A program made the translations under genes and the position numbers. From Asterias rubens (taxonomy: Eukaryota; Echinodermata; Asteroidea; Forcipulatida; Asteriidae), in the NCBI RefSeq assembly GCF_902459465.1, contig NC_047078.1:4302333-4366332 (forward strand): a stretch of 64,000 bases of DNA, written 5' to 3'. Within the stretch, counting starts at the first letter, position 1; every line of letters starts with the position of its first letter. Below the pieces are notes generated by a model. That model saw only the letters and a list, made by a program, of their open reading frames with translations. It was not told where the DNA came from and ran no database searches. Shown piece after piece: positions 10,231-20,408 of the stretch.

Positions 10231-10377
10231 CATTTTCCGTTCCATCCAGAGAATCGCAGTACGGATCCCCTTCAGTGGATTTTGGGCACTCCGTTAGTAC
10301 ACCTTCTTTGATGACGTCATCACAATCGGGCTCATTCGAGAGTAAGTCATCGCACTGATAGCATTTCAACGCATTGC
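10231..10377 (-). CDS. Ly6/uPAR-like GPI-anchored protein B, exon 2 (N-terminal three-finger half)
   Basis: Internal exon of 147 nt encoding residues 17-64, phase 1 at both ends. The acceptor is CTCTTGTCCAG and the donor AAT G|GTAAAC. It opens NALKCYQCDD (C21, C24) with further cysteines at 34, 46 and 56, so gene B also has ten cysteines in total. It is strongly acidic in the middle. The junction with exon 3 creates NVS, a possible glycosylation site at Asn64. Confidence 0.82.
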
Positions 10378-11268
10378 CTGGACAAGAGAAAAATGGGGAA
10401 AAAATAACACCATCAAATTGCTTTATTGATGCAGAAACACCCAAAAGATATCCAAATGCCTTTGTCACTTGGGCAACTTTAACAGATAACTCTGTGCAAC
10501 CAATTGCAGTGCATGCCCACAGGACCCACTTTGGTAACACAGGAGTAATTTTTCGAATTAATTTGTCTGATAACGATCCCCTAGAAAACTAATAAATGAA
10601 CACTGAATTGCAATGGCTTTTCTTCTTGGAAATATCCTCGCGTGAAATGGCCCTCAGAAATTATTGCAATTAAAAGTATAGATGCAGAATGCGCGTCTAC
10701 ACAGTACCACGTACGTAATCACCTTTGACCTTCATCATGTCCTTCACGGTGCTGGAGATTCTCAGTTAATTTCGACGTACATGTGTATACACATAAAGCC
10801 AGTACCTGTCCTTAAAGGCAGTGGTCACTATTGGTAATTATTAAAATAATTATTATCATTAAACCTTTCTTGATTACGAGTAATAGGGAGAGGTTGATGG
10901 TATAAAACAATGTGAGAAACAGCTCCCTCTGAAGTGACGTAGTTTTCGAGAAAGAAATAATGTTCATCGAATTTGATTTCGAGACCTCAGATTTAGAATT
11001 TGAAGTCTCGAAATCAAGCATCTGAAAGCACACAACTTCGTGTGACCATGGTGCAACAAGGGTGTTTTTTCTTTCATTAATATCTCGCAAGTTCGACGAC
11101 AGATTGAGCTCAAACTTTCACAGGTTTGTTATTTTATGCATATGTGGAGATACACCAACTGTGATAATTACCAATAGTGCCCAGTGTCTTTAAGGGGACC
11201 AGACTAGCACACGCTTGTCGCTGAAAAACAGGCGAACATGGAAACTACCTAAAATAAAGTGTTCTTAC
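10378..11268 (-). other. Intron 1 of Ly6/uPAR-like gene B
   Basis: About 0.9 kb. It contains a full-length family-A TTAA element (10812-11193) and a segment (about 10470-10690) resembling one just downstream of the gene (about 9060-9260). No exon was seen. Confidence 0.65.
10812..11193 (+). mobile_element. Family A TTAA element (copy 3), in Ly6 gene B intron 1
   Basis: TTAAAGGCAGTGG at the left and AGTGTCTTTAA at the right. Hairpin GATTTCGAGACCTCA at about 10975. Confidence 0.85.
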
Positions 11269-11314
11269 CTTTACTTATTGAAAGAACAACGAGGACAAAA
11301 ATCAGGCGGGTCAT
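11269..11314 (-). CDS. Ly6/uPAR-like GPI-anchored protein B, exon 1 (signal peptide)
   Basis: Start exon of 46 nt: 15 codons plus one base, with donor AAA G|GTAAGAAC, phase 1. It reads MTRLIFVLVVLSISKG across the junction: Arg at position 3, then a hydrophobic run, a plausible secretion signal. It joins in frame to the exon at 10231-10377. The same three-exon, all phase-1 plan is seen in gene A about 8 kb away on the same strand. Confidence 0.8.
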
Positions 11315-12098
11315 TATGAACTTCGCTCTGAAACAGACAACAATAAACAAAGTTATTAAATTCATAAAAGAATAACAACATACAATGTACATTTATAAAG
11401 CGCCAAGGTGTTATGAAAATCCTCACATGCTTTACAATTTAGCAATAATACAAGTTTGCGGAAACGTTTCTACTCAGAATGATACGTATTTGCATCCTCC
11501 CTCTCTATCTCTATAAAACCACATTCTTTAGAAGTCTCCCGAGTTCCAAAAAAGCTCCTCCATCAAGCAACACATGTTCTCTAAAGAACATAACCTACCT
11601 GGCAAGCAGATACCCCTGGCAAGCAGAACGCTCCGGGGATCACCTCGGGAGTCATAGTTTTAACCATAGCACTCGAAGCAGTCAATGTTTGTATAATACC
11701 TCACCATGCGATGCCTCAAATCCCATATAAAAGGGAATTATTTCTCATTACTCGCAAAATGTAAAAGAGTGAAAAACACCACTCTTTACATTTCGAGTTG
11801 TCCCTCAAATGGCTCTTTAAAAATAGTGATGGTTAGTTCACTCTTTAAGAGGGGTTTTACTCCAGGACAGAGTGAAACATCCCCCCAAAAGATGCAAACT
11901 TCAATCTAAAAGAGAGGAAGGCCACTCGAAAAAGAGTTGTCCCTCATATGGCTCTTCAAAGAGTGCTTTTTTACTCTTTTGCATTAGAGAGTATATTGGT
12001 ATACATTGTCAACAGCTGTAGTGCTTATTACAAAATCATTTTTTTAAAGGTATTATTGTTGTTGAGTAATAAATAACCTCCCTTTATAAACATGTACT

Positions 12099-12130
12099 AT
12101 TATTGTTATTATTATTATTATTATTATCCA
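12099..12130 (+). repeat. (ATT)n microsatellite
   Basis: Short trinucleotide run of TTA/ATT. A similar run is at 19236-19265. Confidence 0.9.
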
Positions 12131-12909
12131 TGGTTTATAAAAAAACATTCAAATTAGTTGCCATAGGCAAAATTACATTGAATTTACAGATAAAACAATA
12201 AAATTACAGACAAATCAAAATTAGGTTTGACATTAAAACAAGGGGGCATAAAAAGTACACATGAATTCAACTAGGCGAGATGAGCAGAAAAATGTTTCTG
12301 CAAAAACGAACACAAACAAACTTACTTTTCCAGAGTTTCCAACACTTGCAAGAATGGTGCAAAAAGTGGTAGGCGGTTTGGTTCTGCCGGGTCTTCACTT
12401 GTTTGCTGGCTGGAGCAACAATGAAACAACTCATGCCATAACTTCACGGCCGATCACGCGCTCACAGTCTTGAAAGTAAAACTTTTCTGGTCCCAAAATA
12501 TTTAGTTTTTAAGATAACACAACACACGAAACAAGAACAAGGAAGTTCGTTCTTGAAGATCACTTTGATAAGTATTTGTTTTGCCACGAAGGACTGAACA
12601 TTTATCTTAAAGATACACTACATGTTCCACTTTTTTTCTCACAAGAAAAGAAAGCAAAAAATGAGCGAGCATGAAGTTTAGATGTTGTTTTTTGAAACAC
12701 GATACGAGACCATCATTTTCTAACCCAAGTTGAAATGGAATGGATCCTGTAAAAGAAGAACAAGTTCTGAGAAAATGTATCTGTTTCGACGACGTTTTCT
12801 GTTTTTCTTTTTACAAAGGGCAACGTAACTCTGTATTATCGTTGGTAGTTTCAGGGGAGTTTCTATGCACCAAGGGTGAGAGTCGTTGCTGACAAAAATG
12901 TTTTCAAGG

Positions 12910-13165
12910 CATTATTTGTAATTACTCAAAATAATTGTTGGCATAAAAACTTACTTGGTAACGAGCAATGGAGAGAGCTGTTGATAATATAAAACATTGT
13001 GAGAAACGGCTCCCTCTGAAGTAACATAGTTTCCGAGAAAGAGGTAATTTCTCACTCAATAAGACTTCAGGCATGAAGCCTTTTATTATGCATCTCAAAG
13101 CAGACAAAATTATTCGCTTGCAACTTCGATGACCAATTGAGCCAAAATTTTCACATATTTCAGAT
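12910..13165 (+). mobile_element. Family A' fragment
   Basis: TTGTAATTACTCAAAATAAT, then the subterminal block with CGGCTCCCTCTGAAG and the hairpin GACTTCAGGCATGAAGCC. Both TTAA ends are missing. Confidence 0.7.
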
Positions 13166-13379
13166 CAGTTCCAACTGAAGGTAACAACAGACAACTGGAA
13201 GAATTTCCACACACATAAACAGCAAATTACATAGCAATATGAACAGCTTTTTTATTTCATTTCTTTCACTAATTTCTAGAGATAGGAGATATTTTTCGAA
13301 ATCACTTCATTTTCAAACCATCCACTAACGATAACTGTTCAATGGGACTGTGTGACGCCATGCTCACAGCAGGGTCAAG

Positions 13380-13546
13380 TTTTAATAGAGCTGCTTAAGC
13401 AGATTGCTTAGCAGATGTCTGCTAAGCAGAAATGAGCAGGATACCAGCCACAAATTGCACACGTGACATGTAGTTGGTAACCTTATTCTGGTAAGCATAC
13501 ATTTGGTTGTGCTTGGCTACTTCTTTTGCTTAAGCAGCTCTACTGT
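13380..13546. mobile_element. Family D fragment
   Basis: AATAGAGCTGCTTAAGCAG at the left and TTGCTTAAGCAGCTCTA at the right. The GGGCCC caps are lost. Confidence 0.55.
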
Positions 13547-13866
13547 GCAGACGTGCAAGTGTCTTGCGTTAACCGAAACTTAGGAACTCCCATTATAAAT
13601 GTGTGCGATGTTGGGGGTCCAACATAGTACGTACAGGACTTGCAAATTCATCTAAAAACTCAGGGTGTTGTCATGGCAAAGAAACAAGAGCTGCCACAAC
13701 AATTGCTCAGAAAAACACATTAGTTTGATACCCTTTCTTTTAGAATTTACTTTGAAAAACAAAATTTTCAGTGGTGGCCAGTAAATACACCAAGCCAACA
13801 ACAATCATAACTGCGTACAAATTTACAACCCATCAAAACTGACTGGAAAAAAAGGTTTAGTATTGC

Positions 13867-14122
13867 TCAGCCCAATCTGCTTACCGCCGAATTCTGCGCT
13901 TACGATCATCATTTTCTGCTTGCTGGGTAAGCGCCTAATTTCTAACCAATAGTTGTGATAACGAAGAGCGCCCAGTAATGTGGAATAAGCACGCATACAA
14001 GCAAAAAAATTCCCTGCTTAGTGCTTATACATGAAATACGCTTGACGTAAGCACAGGATTCACTGCTTCCGTAAGCGCCGGTTCTTTGATTATGATAAGC
14101 AGAGCAGGAAATTGAGCCAAGG
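13867..14122. mobile_element. Family E element, degraded
   Basis: Contains CTGCTTACCGCCGAATTC and GCGCTTACG words, as in the full copy at 18765-19028, and abuts the family D copy at 14123. Confidence 0.5.
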
Positions 14123-14306
14123 GGCCAATTTCATAGAGCTGCTAAGCACAAAGATTTGCTTAGCATAACATTTCTTCCTTGATAAAACAGGATTACCAAC
14201 CAAATTTACAGTTGTTGCATACTGCTTGTAATCCTGTTTTTAACAAGGCAATAATTTCATGCTAAGCAAAGTTTTGTGCTTAGCAGCTCTACGAAATTGG
14301 TCCCTG
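14123..14306. mobile_element. Family D element (copy 3)
   Basis: GGGGCCAATTTCATAGAGCT at the left, AGCAGCTCTACGAAATTGG at the right, with GCTAAGCAC inner arms. Confidence 0.75.
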
Positions 14307-14993
14307 GTATTGATCGTATAGTCTTTCCTTCAAGACTAATTTTAGTTGGTATCCCATGTCAAAATCGAACGAATCAATTACCCTTTCTTAAGAAAAGAAA
14401 CCAACTTTAAATAACATTGTTGTGCTTTTCACGATTCATTATATTTACCCACTAACATATACTTTACATTGATTGAATTATTTTAAATAGTTTTTTTTCT
14501 AGTACTCATTTACAATCTGTTTAGAGATTTTAATCATATAAAAACCCCAAACGACATTCGGTTCATAGTTCTAATACATACAGCTCTTATACACAGCAAA
14601 ACGCCCATAACAATAATTGACATCTATAAAAAATAAAATAAAAAAAAAACGGAGAAAACAAACCAGAGTTAAGAATACCCCCTTTTTTAAAGACTGCTTA
14701 AAATAAAAACAACCGCAATTGCCATTGATTGAATTTTTAAAATAAAACCACAGAAGATAGTACTATAATAATAATACAAGGTAGGCTCGTTGGTTCCCTT
14801 CACAGTAATTCCCAAACACAAACCTTTGCTGAATCTTTCTTAATTTATCAATTACTATCTTGTCGTAAAAACTTATTTTGTTTTTGTCGTACACTGAATC
14901 CACATCACACTGTCTCAGGTATTTACATGTTTTTCTTCTACGATAACAGAAACATGCCAATTATAAACACTTGCTTCCTCAAATTGATCAGAA

Positions 14994-15141
14994 AATGGGA
15001 GACGTTGAGGCCAAAGATTGCAGCAGACTTACCAGGTAAATTTCCATTGTTGACATAGTTCTGAGCATGCCCACATAACCGAGAACAATGGATTTTACCT
15101 GGTAAGTCTGCTGCCACCACGCGTCACAAAAGTCTCCCATT
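14994..15141 (+). mobile_element. Family G palindromic element (copy 2)
   Basis: GCAGCAGACTTACCAGGTAA and its mirror around CATGCCCACAT, with outer ends AATGGGAGAC / GTCTCCCATT. Confidence 0.75.
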
Positions 15142-15584
15142 AAATGAACAATGTGTTGAAAAAAATGTAGAAAGACTTTTCAACTAATATATTGAAGGCA
15201 AACATAACAAAAGATTTATAAGATTGTAATAAGACTAGAAAGATGGAAGCAACATGAGTGGAAAAATGATACTTAAAAAGAGAATTTAAAAACATTTTAG
15301 CACCTGTTACAAGATAAAATATAAACTTGCTAATAAAAGAGGTGGGTTAGAAGGAATGAAAAAATTCAATATAAAGCACCCAAACTTTTTAAATTTAGTT
15401 TCTCAAGATTTTCTGTCCTTATTCGGAAATAGGCTGTGGAAAGCCAGGTGTTATCAAAAACTGGGACGCGTCAAAGTGTGTTTTTTACTACAAAGGTAAA
15501 ACCAAGCACCAATCAATTTTTTTTACCCAAATGCTTGAAAATATAACAGGCTTGAGTGATGTACAGACATAAAAGTGAGGTCAG

Positions 15585-15955
15585 TTTCATATTGGACATT
15601 GACATATAGCGAATATGTATGTTGCTTTTTCGATATTGAACATTGGACATTCACACAGATTTGTACTGTGAATGTCTACATTGATATTGGACATAATTAT
15701 TGTTGTGCAAGGTAGAAATTCACAGTACAAAGCGATGTGAATGTCCAATATCAGATATCGATGTACAAGGTGAACATTCACTGCATAAACCTATGTGAAA
15801 GTCTAATTGTCCAATATTGAATAAGCAACATTGATATTCACTGTACAAACCTATTTTAAATACCCAATTTCCAATATCCATAAAAGCAACATTGATATTC
15901 ACTGTACAAACCTTTGTGAATTTTCAATGTCCAATATCAAACTAAATTTATTGCC
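15585..15955 (+). repeat. Tandem repeat with inverted units
   Basis: Five to six diverged ~60-65 bp units built on CACTGTACAAACCTATGTGA, ATGTCCAATATT and GCAACATTGATATT. At least one unit is in opposite orientation (TTTGTACTGTGAATGTC). Confidence 0.7.
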
Positions 15956-16305
15956 ATTGTACAGACTCTAGATTTAAGTCATTCATTCGGTGATTGATAA
16001 GCTTTTGCTACAACGACATGACCTTTGAACCTGTGTGCAGTTAGTCTTCGCTTCAAGGCGCCAAACCAAAGAAACCTCAACTTCTTAACTCTGAACTGAC
16101 TGTGATAAATGAGTCGTTCACTTAACCACTTAAACAGCAGTTGATTACCGCAGAGTACGCCTGCCTAATTAATTAAAGTGTCGTTACTCGGTAATTAAAT
16201 CTTTTATCTCTGTGATGGAGAGACAAAGAAGAGAAATCTAACAGGGAAGGTCCTCGCTTTAATTCACTCCGTAATTTAATTTCTCGTCTGGATTGCAGAC
16301 CTCCC

Positions 16306-16614
16306 AAGCCAATGGGCCATATTTTTGACCGCGTGAGGGCGCTCTCAATCACTTCCGGGGGTATATTCATTCATACGCAAAACAGTTTTTAAAGATTGGA
16401 ACACATTATAACCACAGACATCTAATCCATCACAGACAATAAGACTTTAAAAGGAGCCGTTATAATCCACCTCTAAAGCAAATTGAAACTACGGCGCAAC
16501 AAAAGTGACAGAACGCCTATTAATTTGTGCAGGGCGAATCGCGTGTACCCCCGGAAGTGATCAAAATACTATTTATAGCGCCCCCGCGCGGTCAAAAATA
16601 AGGGGCATTGGGAT
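16306..16614. mobile_element. Inverted-repeat element
   Basis: Arms at 16306-16368 and 16543-16614: TTTTTGACCGCG, GGGCGC, ATCACTTCCGGGGGTA and mirrors, separated by about 175 bp. Possibly a MITE. No duplication of target was identified. Confidence 0.5.
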
Positions 16615-16679
16615 AGTTCTAGAGCTTATTAATTCATTAGGCCAGAGCGAAAGCACCTCAGAGCAGGTCTGGAATTATC

Positions 16680-16800
16680 TGGAGGCCATGGTCTCCGTTG
16701 CCCTGGTCTTGTCCTTGGTGCCCTTCAAAATTTTCCCATAGACTTTAAAGATTTCCAATGGAAGTGCCCTTTGCAAAATGAAATGGGCCCTGCCTTTTAA
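16680..16800 (-). repeat. Family O repeat
   Basis: CTGGTCTTGTCCTTGGTGCCC and CCAATGGAAGTGCCC, the inverse of 34425-34545. Confidence 0.55.
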
Positions 16801-18079
16801 AGATGAAAATGCTTAACTGCTTAACACTGATTATTTATGCTTAGCAGAATCGGAAGTTACCAGTGAATTTTCATTAGATTAGTACTGCTTCTATGTGGTC
16901 CCCTGCAAATTTTCACCAAGTGTAATACACTTGCTTAGTAAAAATCTGCCAAAGGCAAGCCATTCATAGCTCCTTGCAAAATACATTGTTGGGTGTCCAG
17001 ACTCGCAATCCCATGAGAGTTCATAAAGTTATTAGGACCCTGACTATTTTTCCTCAGGCCTTATTTTCACAAGGGGGATAGCTCCCTAGGTTCCTGAAGT
17101 TTTTTCTTAACCAAACACCTTAACACGTTTTATCTGAGTGGCCAATTCAAGTTTTTTCAAATCACACAAATTCTCAGAAACTTAAGGGGTTTACCTTTAT
17201 GAATTGTACCATTAAACGGGCTGTGCGGTCATGATTATTTGCCACTTGCACAAATCCTCCATGTGTGTCAAGAGCCTTGACTTCATGCACAGGCTTGTAT
17301 GCTTTGTCTTTGAAAGGGCAAGCGCACCAAGGCATTTTTGGCTCATGCGTGTGCGTACTCCACATTACTAGGCATTCTATGCTTACACAGCCAGTGCAGA
17401 TGTTCGCCACTTGCCGTGAAAGCGGAAAATGGTGATCGTAAACGCAGAATTCGGCGGTAAGCAGAGCCATGAAACTGGGCCCTGCTTTGATCATGACAAC
17501 ACAGCCCCTTTAATAGTTAGGACCCTATCAAGGTCACCAAGACTTCTATATATAACTCTGAGAACTAGAGGGCCCCACTGGTGATGCTTCTTGTACAGGA
17601 CCGTAAGTAGACAAACGACCCATTCTGCCCGCGCGTCGAATATAAAGTATGCGTTTTAATTTGTGTCTATTGAATGCTGACGCGATGCTGTTTTGTCAAC
17701 TTACAAAATGGTTGCACAAACACACGCTGTGCGAAGCCTGGTTTGTCAACTAAGAAAATGGCCGCATGCGCGTATGCCAGGTCGCGTATATAGGCCAGTA
17801 CGCCCTCTCGTTCTTATATATAACTCTATGGTTTAACTACACACACAATTTTTTTAATTGATTCAACCTTCATGTATTTACAAGCTTGAAATAAATGACA
17901 TACAACAAACTCATAGACAATATATTCCCAACCAAGTTAATTATGTCTTGTCTTGAGTTTGAAGGACATTCAGGACACAATACTGCACTACAATCTTTTT
18001 AAGTGAAGATAATTTGAAGGATTCAACATCTTGAAGAAAAAGTAAACAATTTGCCACATGCAACCTGATTTGATTTATT

Positions 18080-18396
18080 TTAAAGGCACTAGACACTTTT
18101 GGTAACGACTCAAATTAGTTAGCATTTATAAGATCTTTACTTGGTAACAAGCAACTGAGCGCTGTTGATAGTATAAAACATTGTGAAAAACGGCTCCCTC
18201 TGAAGTAAAGTTGTTTTTGAGAAAGAGGGAATTTTTCACTAAAATATTTGAGTTTGAAAAATAGGCATCTGAAAACACACACATGAGTGCAACAAGGGTG
18301 TCTTTTCTTTCATTATTCTCTTGCAAACTCGACAACCGATTAAACCCAGTGAGAATACTGGTCTTTGACAATTACCAAATGTGTCCAGTGCCTTAA
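18080..18396 (+). mobile_element. Family A' TTAA element (copy 1)
   Basis: TTAAAGGCACTAGACAC to GTGTCCAGTGCCTTAA. Shares the CGGCTCCCTCTGAAGTAA block with family A but has no long central hairpin. Confidence 0.75.
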
Positions 18397-18432
18397 AGGC
18401 TATCCGTGGTGGAAAATACTACATGTAAAGTG

Positions 18433-18662
18433 AGGTTTGCAGTGACACCGTGTATAAATCTCTTTTGTGAGTAGTGGTGGCTCTGAGAAGTGCTGGCTTG
18501 TACTGCTCGACGTTTTGGTCAGTGTGCTCGGACCGTCTTCTGAAGAAGAATGCTGAAAGACGATCTGACCACACTGATCGAAACGTCAAGCATCAAAACG
18601 GGCTCTTGTGAGAGCCACCACTCACAAAAAAAGTTATTTTTACATGATGCCACCGCAAACCT
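18433..18662. mobile_element. Family M palindromic element (copy 1)
   Basis: AGGTTTGCAGTGACACC at the left, GATGCCACCGCAAACCT at the right. Inner arms GACCGTCTTCTGAAGAAG... / CGATCTGACCACACTGATCG. Confidence 0.7.
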
Positions 18663-18764
18663 TAAATGGTAATGATCAACCAAAAAGGTTTGGAGCATTT
18701 GCTTTTTTTACGAACACATTCTGTGCAGTGGAAACATACCCTTCAAATCAAGACATAGCCGACC

Positions 18765-19028
18765 GGGGCCCAATTTCATGGCTCTGCTTACCGTAAACAC
18801 AGAATCGGCGCTTACGGAAGCAGGGAATTCTGTGCTTACTGCAAGCGTGTTTCACGGATTAGCGTCAAATTTTGGCTTCTGCGTGGGCGTACTGAATGTT
18901 ACTAGGCATTCTACGCTTTCAAGGCATTCGACCAAGGCTAGCGCAGATATCCGGCGCTTGCACGTATTGGGGAATCGTGATCGTAAGCGCGGAATTCGGC
19001 GGTAAGCAGAGCCATGAAATTGGGCCCT
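18765..19028. mobile_element. Family E element with GGGCCC ends (full copy)
   Basis: Terminal repeat GGGCCCAATTTCATGGCTCT (20 bp or more), then GCTTACCG / CGGTAAGC and GCGCTTACG / mirror inside. About 264 bp. A right-end fragment is at 17430-17487. Confidence 0.8.
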
Positions 19029-19544
19029 GTTGATTGCATGTTGTACACAATGTTACCCCAACTCACAATCGACATCTCTCTGTACATATATCTAGTTACG
19101 AATCTTATGATAAATATCAGCAAGCCATGTGCACTTTTTTTTAATTGTACAATGCTCCACAAAACTAAAACTAAAAAGAAAAAAAAGAGAGTAAAAGCTG
19201 TTTCCTGACACATAGTACATACTCAACTGTTTCACGCACTATTATTATTATTATTATCGTTATTATTTTTATACATATTATGCCATATTCCTATACATGT
19301 ATATGCCGATTAAACATACTATGAAGAATACAAAAGGTCAGTGCTCAGTACTGGTTTACACTGACACGGACGATACACACACTTGCTAGCTGGCTTTAAG
19401 CTTTAAGCTAGCTGGCTTTAAACCTGGAATTACACACAGGCCACCACCTCTGCCTTGGCGCCCCCCACAAAAGTTTATTGTGTCCTTGGCGAAATGAGAA
19501 TGCCCTCTCAAAGATGAAGTTCCGAAGGTTGATTTCACCAAGAT

Positions 19545-19645
19545 AGCCCCGAGGAGTTAGTCAAAACTTAAAGCTAGTCTTAACTTAGGACAAGTTAAGA
19601 ACTTGAGTTAAGACCAGTCTTAGCTCTTTGTGAAATCTAGCCCAG
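19545..19645. repeat. Family F palindrome
   Basis: Arms GATTTCACCAAGA... / CTTTGTGAAATC with repeated TAGTCTTAACTTAGGAC words, as at 24570-24893. Confidence 0.55.
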
Positions 19646-19859
19646 GCCTGAATTTGAGGCTGTATCTGAAATGGCGGCTGCGGCTACAGCTGTTGCTAAG
19701 GCTGTTGCTAAGGACATCTTATACTTCAATGCATGATGACATTGTGATTAAGCATTAGCCGTAGCCGTATCTGCCAATTCGGACACGTAATGAGGCTGAG
19801 AGAAACTGTTAACAGGTGAACTTAATGGTGTGATACGGTTCGGTAAATATCAAACGAAC

Positions 19860-20408
19860 CAGTTTTTAATCTGTAAGTTTTCTTGAATTAAAAAAAAACT
19901 TCAATGTCTCCCTCTATTTTGATATGAATCACAGTGACCATCCCAATTACCCCTGACACAGCACGAACGATAAATGCGGTCTTTTCTAAAAGAAACTGTG
20001 AAATGCTTACAGGACAGTTATACAGTGTTGAAAACAAGAGGACTGAATTTTGTTTTTCTTCCAAGAACCAACAATGTACAAGTATCGCCGCATCGACTCT
20101 GTCTGTATTCTTTAGAGCACAGAATCTCCACTGCTGACGCAACCACAAGGTACTTCTGTAGATGTTCACAAAAAAACTGATGACGGTGTTGACAAACAAA
20201 ACGCCAAACTTTGTTGGACTGGTAGCGTGGTGCAAAACACACATCTCTGTGACACAGTACTTTTCAACAATTTGCAATGTTATTATCTACTTTACATCAC
20301 AACTGTACAATTAACAATTTCATCTGCTTCTTCGCATAGCGAGCAGGAAGTTGGTGCCTCGCTGAAAGAAACCAGAAGTGTTTTGAGTTTTTGTTTTACC
20401 TGAAGTTC
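19860..20408 (-). other. Probable 3' UTR of vangl
   Basis: Non-repetitive-looking stretch directly downstream of the Vangl stop. A minus-strand ORF here (19888-20277) has no recognisable domain and is probably chance. An ATTAAA word on the minus strand (19865-19870) could serve as a poly(A) signal. The transcript end cannot be fixed from sequence alone. A GTAAAA word about 14 nt after the stop could be a cryptic donor. Confidence 0.3.

Larger units (their letters stand above)
11315..20408. other. Intergenic region between Ly6 gene B and vangl
   Basis: No exon was supported. It holds a partial family N piece (about 11690-11735), a duplicated ATGGCTCTT block (11797-11825, 11936-11960), microsatellites, elements A', D, E, G, M, and tandem repeats at 15585-15955. 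Stretches such as 12130-12900, 13550-13860, 14310-14990 and 15145-15580 show only AT-rich DNA. Confidence 0.55.

Noticed and set aside
12261..12473. A 70-codon plus-strand ORF in unique-looking DNA
   Set aside because: No homology I recognise and no splice or promoter context.
19888..20277. A 129-codon minus-strand ORF just downstream of the vangl stop
   Set aside because: No recognisable domain, odd composition and position inside the probable 3' UTR. Overlapping plus-strand ORFs are equally long, which suggests chance.
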